A stretch of DNA of 64,000 nt from Amycolatopsis taiwanensis DSM 45107 (GTDB lineage Bacteria > Actinomycetota > Actinomycetes > Mycobacteriales > Pseudonocardiaceae): the NCBI RefSeq assembly GCF_000519205.1, contig NZ_JAFB01000004.1, forward strand, positions 29,268 to 93,267, in the 5' to 3' direction. A model generated the notes under the pieces. It searched no databases and was not told the origin of the DNA. It was given only the letters and a program-made list of their open reading frames with translations. Position 1 is the stretch's first letter; the number at the start of each line of letters is the position of its first letter. The translations under genes were made by a program, and so were the position numbers. This document shows, piece after piece, positions 11,569-19,732 of this stretch.

Positions 11569-12495
11569 CTACTGGCCCAGTAAGACATATTCGAGGCGCT
11601 CGACGGCGCCTCGCAGGTCGGCCAGCAGCTCGACCTGTGCGGGCAACGGCGTGCGCCGCCAGCCCGGCCCCCAGGCGAACATGCGGCGGCGCGCCCGGCC
11701 ACGGGGGTCGTCGGCGAAGAGCACGACGTCCGCGGCGTCGCCGTCGCACGCGTAGAGCACGACGGCCGCCGGTACGCTGCGTCGAACCGTCGTCGAGAGC
11801 ACCTCAGGCGTCGGCGACCGGCCGAGTAGCTGGGTGGCGATGTGCCGGTCCGCCAAGGACGCGGCCAGTGCGTAGAGCGGGAGCGCGCCGCGCCGGCCCG
11901 GCACCGGGCTGAGCAGCACGGGCCGCTGGTTGCGTGGACTGTCCAGCACCGGGGTGGCGCGCACCAGCGCACCGAGCACGCACTCGGCGAGCAGGTATTC
12001 GACTTCCGGGCCCGCGCGAGTGCCGCGCCAGCCCGCCCCCAGCGCGGCCAGCACCGGTTCGATGACGCCGTCCCACGCGGCCAGCACGCCGGAATCCGCG
12101 ACGGCCTCGGCAAGGGTTCGCTGCACGGCGTATGCGTCCATGGCGAGTGCCGCGGTTCGCAGCCGCCGGGCCATGGTGCTGCCGGACAGCCCGGTGGCCG
12201 CCGGCGCCGGCTCGGGTCCGGCCGGCAACTCGGCCGGCGGGGGCGCCGACTTCGGCAACTGGTCCAGGCAGTAGCGCGCGGCCTCGGCCGTCGATGCCCC
12301 GCGAAGCAGGGCGCGCTGCATCAGTTCGAGACGAGCGATGTCCGCCGCGCCGTAGCGGCGGTGCTTCCCATCGGTGTGCCGGCCCGGGCCAAGGCCGTAG
12401 CGTCGGTCCCAGGTGCGCAATGTGGACGGCGCGACCCCGAGCCGCCGGGCCACCGCGGCCACCGGCATCGTCGGCTCCGCGCGCCCGGCATCCAT
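11569..12495 (-). CDS. MerR-family regulator with CarH/LitR-like C-terminal region
   Basis: An N-terminal MerR winged helix-turn-helix (VAAVARRLGVAPSTLRTWDR, then RRYGAADIARLELMQRALLR) is followed by a helical bundle and an alpha/beta region resembling cobalamin-binding light sensors. The cap-like segment VIEPVLAALGAGWRGTRAG keeps the Trp, but the expected lower-ligand DxHxxG motif is absent (the region reads PVLLSPVPGRRGALPLYALA), so B12 binding appears lost. ATG 12495 is preferred; TTG 12531 and ATG 12468 are in frame. It is followed, with a one-base gap, by the Rv3415c-like gene. It could control the divergent whiB3 gene. Confidence 0.78.
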   Translation of the reverse strand: MDAGRAEPTMPVAAVARRLGVAPSTLRTWDRRYGLGPGRHTDGKHRRYGAADIARLELMQRALLRGASTAEAARYCLDQLPKSAPPPAELPAGPEPAPAATGLSGSTMARRLRTAALAMDAYAVQRTLAEAVADSGVLAAWDGVIEPVLAALGAGWRGTRAGPEVEYLLAECVLGALVRATPVLDSPRNQRPVLLSPVPGRRGALPLYALAASLADRHIATQLLGRSPTPEVLSTTVRRSVPAAVVLYACDGDAADVVLFADDPRGRARRRMFAWGPGWRRTPLPAQVELLADLRGAVERLEYVLLGQ

Positions 12496-12615
12496 TCGCT
12501 TCAATATCCCGGCGAGCCGATCCACCGGCAACTCGATCTGCGACGCCGCGACCAGGCAAAGAAGCGCTCCTCACGCTCCCGGGGGACACCTAATGGATGA
12601 ATCGGCGCGATTCCC

Positions 12616-12644
12616 TTGAACAACTATTGGCGCGCTTCTAACGT
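12616..12644 (+). promoter_or_regulatory. Putative whiB3 promoter
   Basis: TTGAAC (12616-12621) and TAACGT (12639-12644) are separated by 17 bp, a good housekeeping-type spacing, about 65 bp upstream of the whiB3 ATG. It lies in the intergenic region shared with the divergent MerR-type gene. Assigned by eye. Confidence 0.45.
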
Positions 12645-12709
12645 AGCGAGCATTGCACCAAATGGAGTAGTCGAGGCATGGTCACGACCGAATAACGGAG
12701 GCGGTCACG

Positions 12710-13012
12710 ATGGCAGACACGCGCAGACTCCCCGGCCCGAACGCCGATATCTGGGACTGGCAACTTGAGGGAGCCTGCCGGGGAATGGACAGCGCCGCCT
12801 TCTTCCACCCCGACGGGGAACGCGGACCCGCCAGAGCCAGGCGGGAAGCGCGCGCGAAGGCGATCTGTCAAACCTGCCCCGTCCTGCGGCTTTGCCGTGA
12901 ACACGCGCTCGCCGTGCACGAGCCCTACGGGATCTGGGGTGGACTGTCCGAATCGGAACGAGAGACCATCCTCAAAACCGAAAAGCGACATCTGAGCCTT
13001 TCCGGTCAGTGA
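12710..13012 (+). CDS. whiB3: WhiB-family Fe-S transcription factor (WhiB3/WhiD type)
   Basis: 100-residue WhiB protein with the four cluster ligands Cys23, Cys53, Cys56 and Cys62 (GACRGMD; CQTCPVLRLC), the GIWGG turn at 74-78 and a basic C-terminus (LKTEKRHLSL). It lies next to groEL/groES, as do Rv3416 (WhiB3) and Streptomyces WhiD. Binds a [4Fe-4S] cluster sensitive to O2/NO and normally partners with the primary sigma factor. Start ATG 12710 has GGAGG 7 bp upstream. Regulation by the divergent MerR-type protein is possible but inferred only from position. Confidence 0.93.
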   Translation: MADTRRLPGPNADIWDWQLEGACRGMDSAAFFHPDGERGPARARREARAKAICQTCPVLRLCREHALAVHEPYGIWGGLSESERETILKTEKRHLSLSGQ

Positions 13013-13057
13013 TCGAGAGAAGGAAGCGGGTGGCACTCGGTGGAGCGCCACCTCTTT

Positions 13058-13660
13058 TCATACCTGAAAGATTTTCCAGCTCGCCATCGCAACGTCGATC
13101 ACTTCGGCCAGTCCACGTTCCGTCGCGCCGTCCAGTGCCTGAATCGACAACCCGTGCAGCACGGTGCCATAGAACGTGACCATCCGGTCAAGATCGACAT
13201 TTTCCGGAATATCGCCATCGAGCACGCCCCGCGCCAGCCTTGCGCGGAGTTTTTCAAGATTATTCCTCCGCTTTTCGGCAAGAAATTCGCGTACCCGCCG
13301 ATTCTGTTGTGTGCAGTTGACGCCGGCTAGCACGATCATGCACCCAGGGGGATGGGCGGAGCGATCCGTGAACGCCTTCGCACTCGACCCCAACCAGGCC
13401 GCCACAGCCTCCCGAGCGGTCACCCGGTCCGGGAACTCCTGCCCATACCGCTGCCCGTAACGCTCGACCGCCGCATGGAACAGCGATTCCTTGCCACCGA
13501 AAGCCGCGTACAGGCTCGGCGAGTTGATACCCATCGCGGCCGCGAGGTCGGCCATTGACGTGCCTTCGTAGCCGCGTTCCCAGAACACGTACATGGCCGC
13601 ATCGAGCGCGGCATCGCGATCGAAGGCACGGGGGCGACCTCGAGGTGACACGCGACTCAT
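13058..13660 (-). CDS. TetR/AcrR family repressor
   Basis: 200-residue repressor. The N-terminal DNA-binding domain reads FDRDAALDAAMYVFWERGYE, then TSMADLAAAMGINSPSLYAA. The ligand domain contains PPGCMIVLAGVNCTQQNRRV. ATG 13660 (MSRVSPRGRPRAF) is the natural start; the frame stays open to 13756 but would overlap the divergent SDR gene. The 86-bp divergent spacing with the SDR gene suggests it represses that gene and itself. AT-poorer codon positions than neighbours (for example the FLAEKRRNNLEKLRARL stretch) hint at acquisition, but weakly. Confidence 0.88.
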   Translation of the reverse strand: MSRVSPRGRPRAFDRDAALDAAMYVFWERGYEGTSMADLAAAMGINSPSLYAAFGGKESLFHAAVERYGQRYGQEFPDRVTAREAVAAWLGSSAKAFTDRSAHPPGCMIVLAGVNCTQQNRRVREFLAEKRRNNLEKLRARLARGVLDGDIPENVDLDRMVTFYGTVLHGLSIQALDGATERGLAEVIDVAMASWKIFQV

Positions 13661-13686
13661 TCTATATCGATCGGCACAGAAAGTCC

Positions 13687-13716
13687 TTGACCTTCCGCAC
13701 GGGCCGATCCTAATTT
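13687..13716 (+). promoter_or_regulatory. Putative promoter of the SDR gene
   Basis: TTGACC (13687-13692) and TAATTT (13711-13716) are separated by 18 bp, 30 bp before the SDR start. The short divergent region is probably also the operator of the TetR protein, though no clean palindrome is visible. Confidence 0.4.
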
Positions 13717-13746
13717 TGTGCCAATCACTACAGAAAAGGAACTGGC

Positions 13747-14487
13747 ATGAGGCCACTCGAGGGCAGGACCGCGCTGGTCACCGGCGGCAGCAGGGGCATC
13801 GGGGCGGCGATCGCCGTCCGGCTGGCCGAGGACGGCGCGAACGTGGCGATCACCTATGAGAAGTCGCGGGAGCGCGCGGAGGAGGTCGTGGCCAGGATCG
13901 AGGGCCTGGGCCGGAAGGCGCTCGCAATCCAGGCCGACAGCGCGGACGCCGCAGCCGTGACGTCCGCGGTCGACCGCACCGCCGAAACGCTGGACGGGCT
14001 GGACATCCTGGTCAACAACGCCGGCGTGTTCCCGACCGGCTCCATCGGCGAGATCGGGCTCGAGGACATCGACCGGGCGCTGGCCGTCAACCTGCGTGCG
14101 GTCATCGTCGGTGTCCGGGCGGCGGCGAAGCACCTGCCCGACGGCGGGCGGATCATCACTATCGGCAGCACGCTCAGCGAGCGCGTCCCGCGGGCCGGTA
14201 TGAGCATCTACGCCGCGACGAAGTCCGCCTTGTCGGGGCTGACCAAGGGCATCGCGCGAGACCTCGGCGCGCGGGGTGTCACGGCAGTGCTCGTACAGCC
14301 GGGCCCGACGGACACCGACATGAACCCGGCGAACGGTCCGCGTGCGGCCGCTGTCCGGGCCATGAACGCCCTGGACCGGCACGCGGACCCGGCGGACATC
14401 GCCGCCACCGTCGCCCACGTCGCCGGTCCCGCAGGCCGGTTCATCACCGGCTCGGCGATCACCGTGGACGGCGGATCCAACGCCTGA
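13747..14487 (+). CDS. Short-chain dehydrogenase/reductase (FabG-like)
   Basis: 246-residue classical SDR. NAD(P) motif TGGSRGIG at residues 12-19, structural NNAG at 90-93, catalytic Ser141 and YxxxK with Tyr155 and Lys159 (SIYAATKSA), and the C-terminal ITGSAITVDGGSNA. Arg16 after the glycine and the lack of an acidic residue at the end of strand 2 (VAITYEKS) favour NADPH. The substrate is unknown; 3-oxoacyl or xenobiotic carbonyls are possible. Paired divergently with a TetR gene. AAGGA before the ATG serves as ribosome site. Confidence 0.9.
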   Translation: MRPLEGRTALVTGGSRGIGAAIAVRLAEDGANVAITYEKSRERAEEVVARIEGLGRKALAIQADSADAAAVTSAVDRTAETLDGLDILVNNAGVFPTGSIGEIGLEDIDRALAVNLRAVIVGVRAAAKHLPDGGRIITIGSTLSERVPRAGMSIYAATKSALSGLTKGIARDLGARGVTAVLVQPGPTDTDMNPANGPRAAAVRAMNALDRHADPADIAATVAHVAGPAGRFITGSAITVDGGSNA

Positions 14488-14495
14488 AAAAGAAA

Positions 14496-14530
14496 GTTCC
14501 CCAATGTGGCGCCCGGCCACATTGGGGAAC
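14496..14530 (-). terminator. Intrinsic terminator of groEL
   Basis: A perfect 15-bp stem (GTTCCCCAATGTGGC and its complement) with a 5-nt loop lies just after the groEL stop on the minus strand. Reading in that direction it is followed by TTTCTTTTTC. It also closes the convergent SDR transcript, without a T tract on that side. Confidence 0.85.
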
Positions 14531-14541
14531 TGGGGCGGAGG

Positions 14542-16351
<1,810 letters not shown>

Positions 16352-16370
16352 CTCAAGGCTGATGCCGGCG

Positions 16371-16664
16371 TCAGTTGACGACAGCCAGCACGTCGCGGGC
16401 GGAAAGGATCAGGTAGTCCTCACCGTTGTACTTGACCTCGGTGCCGCCGTACTTCGAGTAGATCACGACGTCGCCGACCTTGACATCCACGGGAATGCGG
16501 TTGCCCTTGTCGTCGACACGGCCCGGGCCCACGGCCAGAACCTTGCCCTCCTGGGGCTTCTCCTTCGCGGTGTCGGGGATGACGAGACCGGAAGCCGTCG
16601 TCTCCTCGGCCTCGCTCGTCTGGACAACGATCTTGTCCTCGAGCGGTTTGATGTTCACGCTCAC
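16371..16664 (-). CDS. groES: Co-chaperonin GroES
   Basis: 97-residue heptameric lid of the chaperonin. [20 protein letters not shown], the mobile loop [16 protein letters not shown] and the C-terminal [16 protein letters not shown] are canonical. GTG 16664 is chosen because GGAGG lies 9-13 bases upstream and the protein then has the standard length; the frame extends to 16772 but that would run into the CIRCE operator. First gene of the groES-groEL unit. Confidence 0.96.
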   Translation of the reverse strand: MSVNIKPLEDKIVVQTSEAEETTASGLVIPDTAKEKPQEGKVLAVGPGRVDDKGNRIPVDVKVGDVVIYSKYGGTEVKYNGEDYLILSARDVLAVVN

Positions 16665-16772
16665 CGGGTTGACCTCCACGGGTCGTCGAAAGCGTTGGCA
16701 GGTACTTACTTGGGTTTCGGCTCCTACCACCCCCGCCGTCGCGGGTGCCGGGGCGTGTGCGGTGCCGTGCAA

Positions 16773-16807
16773 TTAGCACTCTAGCCACGCGAGTGCTAGC
16801 CGCGCAA
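16773..16807 (-). promoter_or_regulatory. groES promoter with overlapping CIRCE (HrcA) operator
   Basis: TTAGCACTC (16773-16781), a 9-bp spacer, and GAGTGCTAG (16791-16799) match the CIRCE consensus with one deviation. On the minus strand, a -35 TTGCGC (16802-16807) and a -10 TAGAGT (16778-16783), separated by 18 bp, are overlapped by CIRCE, so HrcA binding would block RNA polymerase. No second CIRCE was seen before groEL. Confidence 0.9.
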
Positions 16808-16903
16808 GGAGGTCCCGGTTACCGCGCCGGAACGTGTCGGCAGCGCCGTTGACCGGCACCTTTGTTCCCCGAGGATACGCGGCGGCCCGAGTAGGGTGCG
16901 CAC

Positions 16904-17260
16904 ATGACGATCACGGATGAGCTCCGGCGTTGGGCCATGGCGCTGCCGGAGGTCGAGGAGACCAGCCACTTCCGGTTCCGCGTCCCCCTCTGGAAGGTCC
17001 GCGGCCGGACCTTCCTCGGCATGGGGAAGGACGAGACAACAGCGGTGTTCTGCGTCGGCGAGCATGAAGCTCAGGACGCGGCAGCGACCGACCCCGACAC
17101 CTGCGTGGCCGTCCGGCGTCAGGACGCGCGGAGAAGCTTTCTCGGACTGCAGGTGGAACTGGGCGACGTGCCCGAGGAGCGCATCAGGGCTCTGGTCGAC
17201 CAAGCGTGGCGCCAGCAAGCTCCGAAACGGCTGGTCGCCGAGCACGACCGAGGTCGGTAG
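16904..17260 (+). CDS. MmcQ/YjbR family protein
   Basis: 118-residue protein with the YjbR/CyaY-like fold signature: LRRWAMALPEVEETSHFRF near the N-terminus, WKVRGRTFLGMG, and the C-terminal RIRALVDQAWRQQAPKRLVA. The family is often described as DNA-binding by structural likeness, but its role is unproven. ATG 16904 lies about 100 bp from the divergent groES promoter. It has no evident operon partner other than the Cys-rich peptide 140 bp downstream. Confidence 0.8.
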   Translation: MTITDELRRWAMALPEVEETSHFRFRVPLWKVRGRTFLGMGKDETTAVFCVGEHEAQDAAATDPDTCVAVRRQDARRSFLGLQVELGDVPEERIRALVDQAWRQQAPKRLVAEHDRGR

Positions 17261-17400
17261 CTCGCGCCCAACGCGGAACCGCTCCGGCCGCTTCCACAGG
17301 CCCGGCCGCCGGCTCACCCTTTGAGCGGTGCCCACACCGACCAGGGGTTCCTACCGTGGAAAGACGGCCCGGAGACAAGTTCGAAGGGATGGTGTTTTCC

Positions 17401-17469
17401 ATGGGTGGATGCAACTGCTGCAGCTCGTGCACCGGTCACGGATGCGGCTGCTGTAGCAAGTGCGGCTGA
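17401..17469 (+). CDS. 22-residue Cys-rich peptide with two CxCCxxC motifs (mini-metallothionein candidate)
   Basis: The peptide runs MGG, CNCCSSC, TGHG, CGCCSKC, G: eight Cys (positions 4, 6, 7, 10, 15, 17, 18, 21) and one His in 22 residues. The two motifs are a tandem repeat of C-x-C-C-x2-C around a His-containing linker, a thiolate-rich arrangement suited to Cu(I), Zn or an iron-sulfur cluster. GAAGGG at 17383-17388 can serve as ribosome site. An in-frame ATG at 17389 would add MVFS. It is too short to be scored by gene finders, and I know no exact family for it; MymT of mycobacteria is also a small Cys-rich metal binder but longer. A peptide-toxin or modified-peptide precursor is an alternative. 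Confidence 0.6.
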   Translation: MGGCNCCSSCTGHGCGCCSKCG

Positions 17470-17895
17470 AGCAGCCCGCACCGAAACGGCGAGCCGGAGG
17501 CCGTGCTCTCCGGCTCTCCGGCTCACCGGCCGGGTCAGGGGGCTGGGAAACCCCACCTGATCATCCCGCGCCGGTCAGCCCGGTCACCATCCACAATGGA
17601 CGCTACGAAAGTCCCGGAGCGCCAACGGTTCTCACCCGAAACGGACGAGTCAATCCCCCGAAGGAATTGGTGGCGTAGCACGATGGCGTGATCATCGGTC
17701 ATTTTCCGTGTGCGCCACGACAATCTCGCCGATAGATCGTCCAAGGGATGGCCAATCCGACCGCCAACTACGGCGGTCGGTTTTCGCGCGCCAGACGGGA
17801 GAGTGCATGCGAACGCTGAAGCAACGCCACCATCCGGATCTCCACCGCCGCGAAGGCTTCAGCTCGCGGGCGGGTGAACTTCCGGAGGAGACAAC
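17470..17895. other. Intergenic region before the epimerase-like gene
   Basis: 426 bp without a convincing full-length gene. It holds a weak hairpin after the Cys-rich peptide (GAGCCGGAG 17491-17499 with CTCCGGCTC 17508-17516, no T tract), the strong hairpin at 17757-17784, and a 32-codon open frame at 17807-17905. Longer open frames across it show no family similarity. Confidence 0.6.
17757..17784 (+). terminator. Rho-independent terminator or attenuator
   Basis: A perfect 9-bp stem CCGACCGCC / GGCGGTCGG with a 6-nt loop, followed at once by TTTT. It lies 110 bp upstream of the epimerase-like gene on the same strand and 50 bp before a short leader-like open frame, so it could either end the upstream transcript or attenuate the downstream gene. 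Confidence 0.7.
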
Positions 17896-17905
17896 GTGGA
17901 CGTGA
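17807..17905 (+). CDS. Possible 32-residue leader peptide overlapping the epimerase-like gene
   Basis: ATG 17807 is preceded by GGGAGAG at suitable spacing. The peptide begins MRTLKQRHHPDLHRREGF and ends ELPEETTWT; its stop lies 10 bp inside the next gene's start. It is His/Arg-rich at the beginning. The overlap would couple translation. No homologue is known to me; the frame could be chance in GC-rich DNA. Confidence 0.3.
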   Translation: MRTLKQRHHPDLHRREGFSSRAGELPEETTWT

Positions 17906-19047
17906 TGTTGCTGGCGGGCACTTCGGCCGAGGCGGTGAAGCTGGCGCCACTGGCGATGACGTTGGAGGGGCACGGGGTGCTCCGGCCGGTCGTCGTGCAC
18001 AGTGACCGCCCGGACAGCGGAGCCGATCACACGCTCGCGCCGTTCGGGCTGGCCGTCGACATCTGGCTGGGCGTCGGGCCGCGATCCGGTGACCGGCAGG
18101 CCGAACTGCTCGCCAGCCTGCTGCCCGCGCTCGACGAGGTGTTCCGGCGGCACCGGCCGGCCGCACTGGTCGTGACGGGCGACACCATCACCGCGCTCGC
18201 CGGCGCGCTGGCCGCGTTCTGGGCGCGCATCCCGGTCGTTCACCTCGACGCCGGGCTCCTCCTGCACGACCTGGACCCGTTCCCACACGAAAACGTGCGG
18301 CAGATGGTTGCCCGCATCGCCGCCCTCCACCTGGCTCCGACCACCGCCGCGGGCGCCGCCCTACGCGCCGAAGGCGTGGCGCGGCAACGAATCACGATCG
18401 TCGGCAACACCGCCGTCGACGCCGTCCATTACCTCGCCGAGCGTGACCTGCCGGCCCGGTGCGCGGAACTGGCGCTACTGGAGATGGAGGTCAACGAGGC
18501 CGGGCAGCGGCTGGTCCTGGTCGTCTGGGAGAGCGGCGAGTCCTGGGGCGAGCCGCTCGACCGGACGTTGCACGCGGTCCGGCGGCTGGTCGAGGAACAC
18601 TACGACGTGCAGGTGCTGTTCCCGGTGCCGCCGAACCCCGCGTTGCGGGAACAGGTCGTCGGCGGGGTGGGCGACCTGGCCCGCGTGACGATCACCGAAC
18701 CGCTCGACTACCCGGACCTGGTGCGCGCCCTGCGGCTTTCCTCGCTCGTGCTCACCGACTCCGACGCCATCCAGGAGGAGGCCCCCGCCTTCGCCGCGCC
18801 CGTGCTCGTACTGCGGGACTACACGCAGCGGCGGGAAGCGATCGAGTCGGGCTTCGCCTGGCTCGTCGGCACCGATTCCGACACCGTCCACATCGCCGCG
18901 ACCGAGGTCCTCATCGGCCATCGCCAGGTCTCCACGGCGGAAAACCCCTACGGCGACGGAAACGCCGCCGCCCGGTCGGTCATCGCGCTGGAGGATCTGC
19001 TGGGCATCGCCGAGGAACACTTCTCCACCTGGGAAGCCCTGTCCTGA
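17896..19047 (+). CDS. UDP-GlcNAc 2-epimerase homologue with altered catalytic residues
   Basis: 383-residue protein of the WecB/non-hydrolysing epimerase fold (two Rossmann domains). Kept: GDTITALAGALAAFWARIPV at 95-114 with Asp96, APTTAAGAALRAEGV, IVGNTAVDAV near 168, and QEEAPAFAAPVLVLRDYTQR. Changed: the VEAGLR motif is LDAGLL (Asp118), the PEExNR motif is PHENVR, the T-x-H-R-R-E-N catalytic loop is VVWESGESWG (209-218), and TDSGG is TDSDA. Loss of the His-Arg loop argues against normal epimerisation of UDP-GlcNAc. Start GTG 17896 follows GGAGGAG. It may have a different sugar-nucleotide substrate or a binding role; no glycan genes are adjacent. Confidence 0.8.
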   Translation: MDVMLLAGTSAEAVKLAPLAMTLEGHGVLRPVVVHSDRPDSGADHTLAPFGLAVDIWLGVGPRSGDRQAELLASLLPALDEVFRRHRPAALVVTGDTITALAGALAAFWARIPVVHLDAGLLLHDLDPFPHENVRQMVARIAALHLAPTTAAGAALRAEGVARQRITIVGNTAVDAVHYLAERDLPARCAELALLEMEVNEAGQRLVLVVWESGESWGEPLDRTLHAVRRLVEEHYDVQVLFPVPPNPALREQVVGGVGDLARVTITEPLDYPDLVRALRLSSLVLTDSDAIQEEAPAFAAPVLVLRDYTQRREAIESGFAWLVGTDSDTVHIAATEVLIGHRQVSTAENPYGDGNAAARSVIALEDLLGIAEEHFSTWEALS

Positions 19048-19050
19048 GCG

Positions 19051-19215
19051 GCGTGCTGGCCGCCGCCATGCACGCGCGCGAACAGTTCCGGCCCGACGTC
19101 GACACCCTGCTGGCCGAGGTGGACGTGCTCGTCAGCCCGACGAGCGGGTCCACCGCGCCCGGACGCGAACCCGATTTCGAACGCGGCAGCACCGAGTACA
19201 CCCAGGGCCGTAGCA
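19051..19215 (+). pseudogene. Remnant of an amidase-signature enzyme C-terminus
   Basis: Read in the frame of 19051, the translation GVLAAAMHAREQFRPDVDTL, then LAEVDVLVSPTSGSTAPG, resembles the C-terminal part of amidase-family enzymes (R-x-D-x(3)-L-L-x(2)-V-D-V-L-V-x-P-T). There is no start and no catalytic Lys-Ser-Ser region, and the remainder up to 19307 (GRSKGRVPGVQCRHGGHQGN) does not resemble the family. It follows the epimerase-like gene directly and is probably a deletion scar. Confidence 0.6.
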
Positions 19216-19273
19216 AAGGCCGAGTTCCGGGCGTCCAGTGCCGTCATGGTGGCCATCAGGGAAATCTCGGGAA

Positions 19274-19298
19274 ATACCTGACGTTACCTGTCAGGTAT
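19274..19298. promoter_or_regulatory. Inverted repeat, putative operator of the VOC gene
   Basis: ATACCTGAC and GTCAGGTAT are perfect 9-bp arms around a 7-nt spacer, ending 20 bp upstream of the VOC protein start. The arms could bind a dimeric repressor; no T tract follows, which argues against a terminator. Confidence 0.5.
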
Positions 19299-19317
19299 GC
19301 CGTTTAGCGTTGCGCGC

Positions 19318-19686
19318 ATGACATCAACCGCAACGCTCGTCATGGTCACGCTCGATTGCCCCGACCCCCGCGTCCTCGCGGAGTTCTACCACCAGGTGAC
19401 CGGCTGGGAGATCGCGCACAGCGAGGTCGACTACGCCATGGTTTCCCAGGAAGGCCAGGTCCCGATCGGCTTCCAGCGCGCCGACGAGTTCGCGCCGCCG
19501 CGCTGGCCAGGCGCAGAGGTCCCGCAGCAGTTCCACCTCGACTTCGTGGTCGACGACCTGGACGCCACCGAGAAGAAACTGCTCGCCGCGGGCGCGGGCA
19601 AGCCCGAGTTCCAGCCGGGCGGCGACAAGTGGCGCGTGCTCACCGATCCCGCCGGGCACCCGTTCTGCGTGTGCCTGCGGAGCTGA
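19318..19686 (+). CDS. VOC (glyoxalase/bleomycin-resistance fold) protein
   Basis: 122-residue vicinal-oxygen-chelate protein: TLVMVTLDCPDPRVLAEFYH at the N-terminus, FHLDFVVDDLDATEKKLLAA in the second half and DPAGHPFCVCLRS at the end. Typical single-gene size for the glyoxalase-like domain. ATG 19318 is used because the first beta strand begins a few residues later; ATG 19297 is in frame but overlaps the inverted repeat. The substrate is unknown; such proteins range from dioxygenases to antibiotic-binding proteins. Confidence 0.85.
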   Translation: MTSTATLVMVTLDCPDPRVLAEFYHQVTGWEIAHSEVDYAMVSQEGQVPIGFQRADEFAPPRWPGAEVPQQFHLDFVVDDLDATEKKLLAAGAGKPEFQPGGDKWRVLTDPAGHPFCVCLRS

Positions 19687-19732
19687 GCCGCGTCACTTCC
19701 CGTCGTACGGGACGACCTGGGGGCGGAGCCAG

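Noticed and set aside
11589..12113. Longer form of the Rv3415c-like gene
   Set aside because: The extension overlaps the MerR-type gene in another frame and is Arg/Cys-rich without similarity.
13099..13330. Plus-strand frames opposite the TetR gene
   Set aside because: Antisense shadows; the minus-strand frame has a clear TetR domain.
17460..17744. Short frames of 60-72 codons after the Cys-rich peptide
   Set aside because: No ribosome sites, no similarity, and biased composition expected from chance in this GC content.
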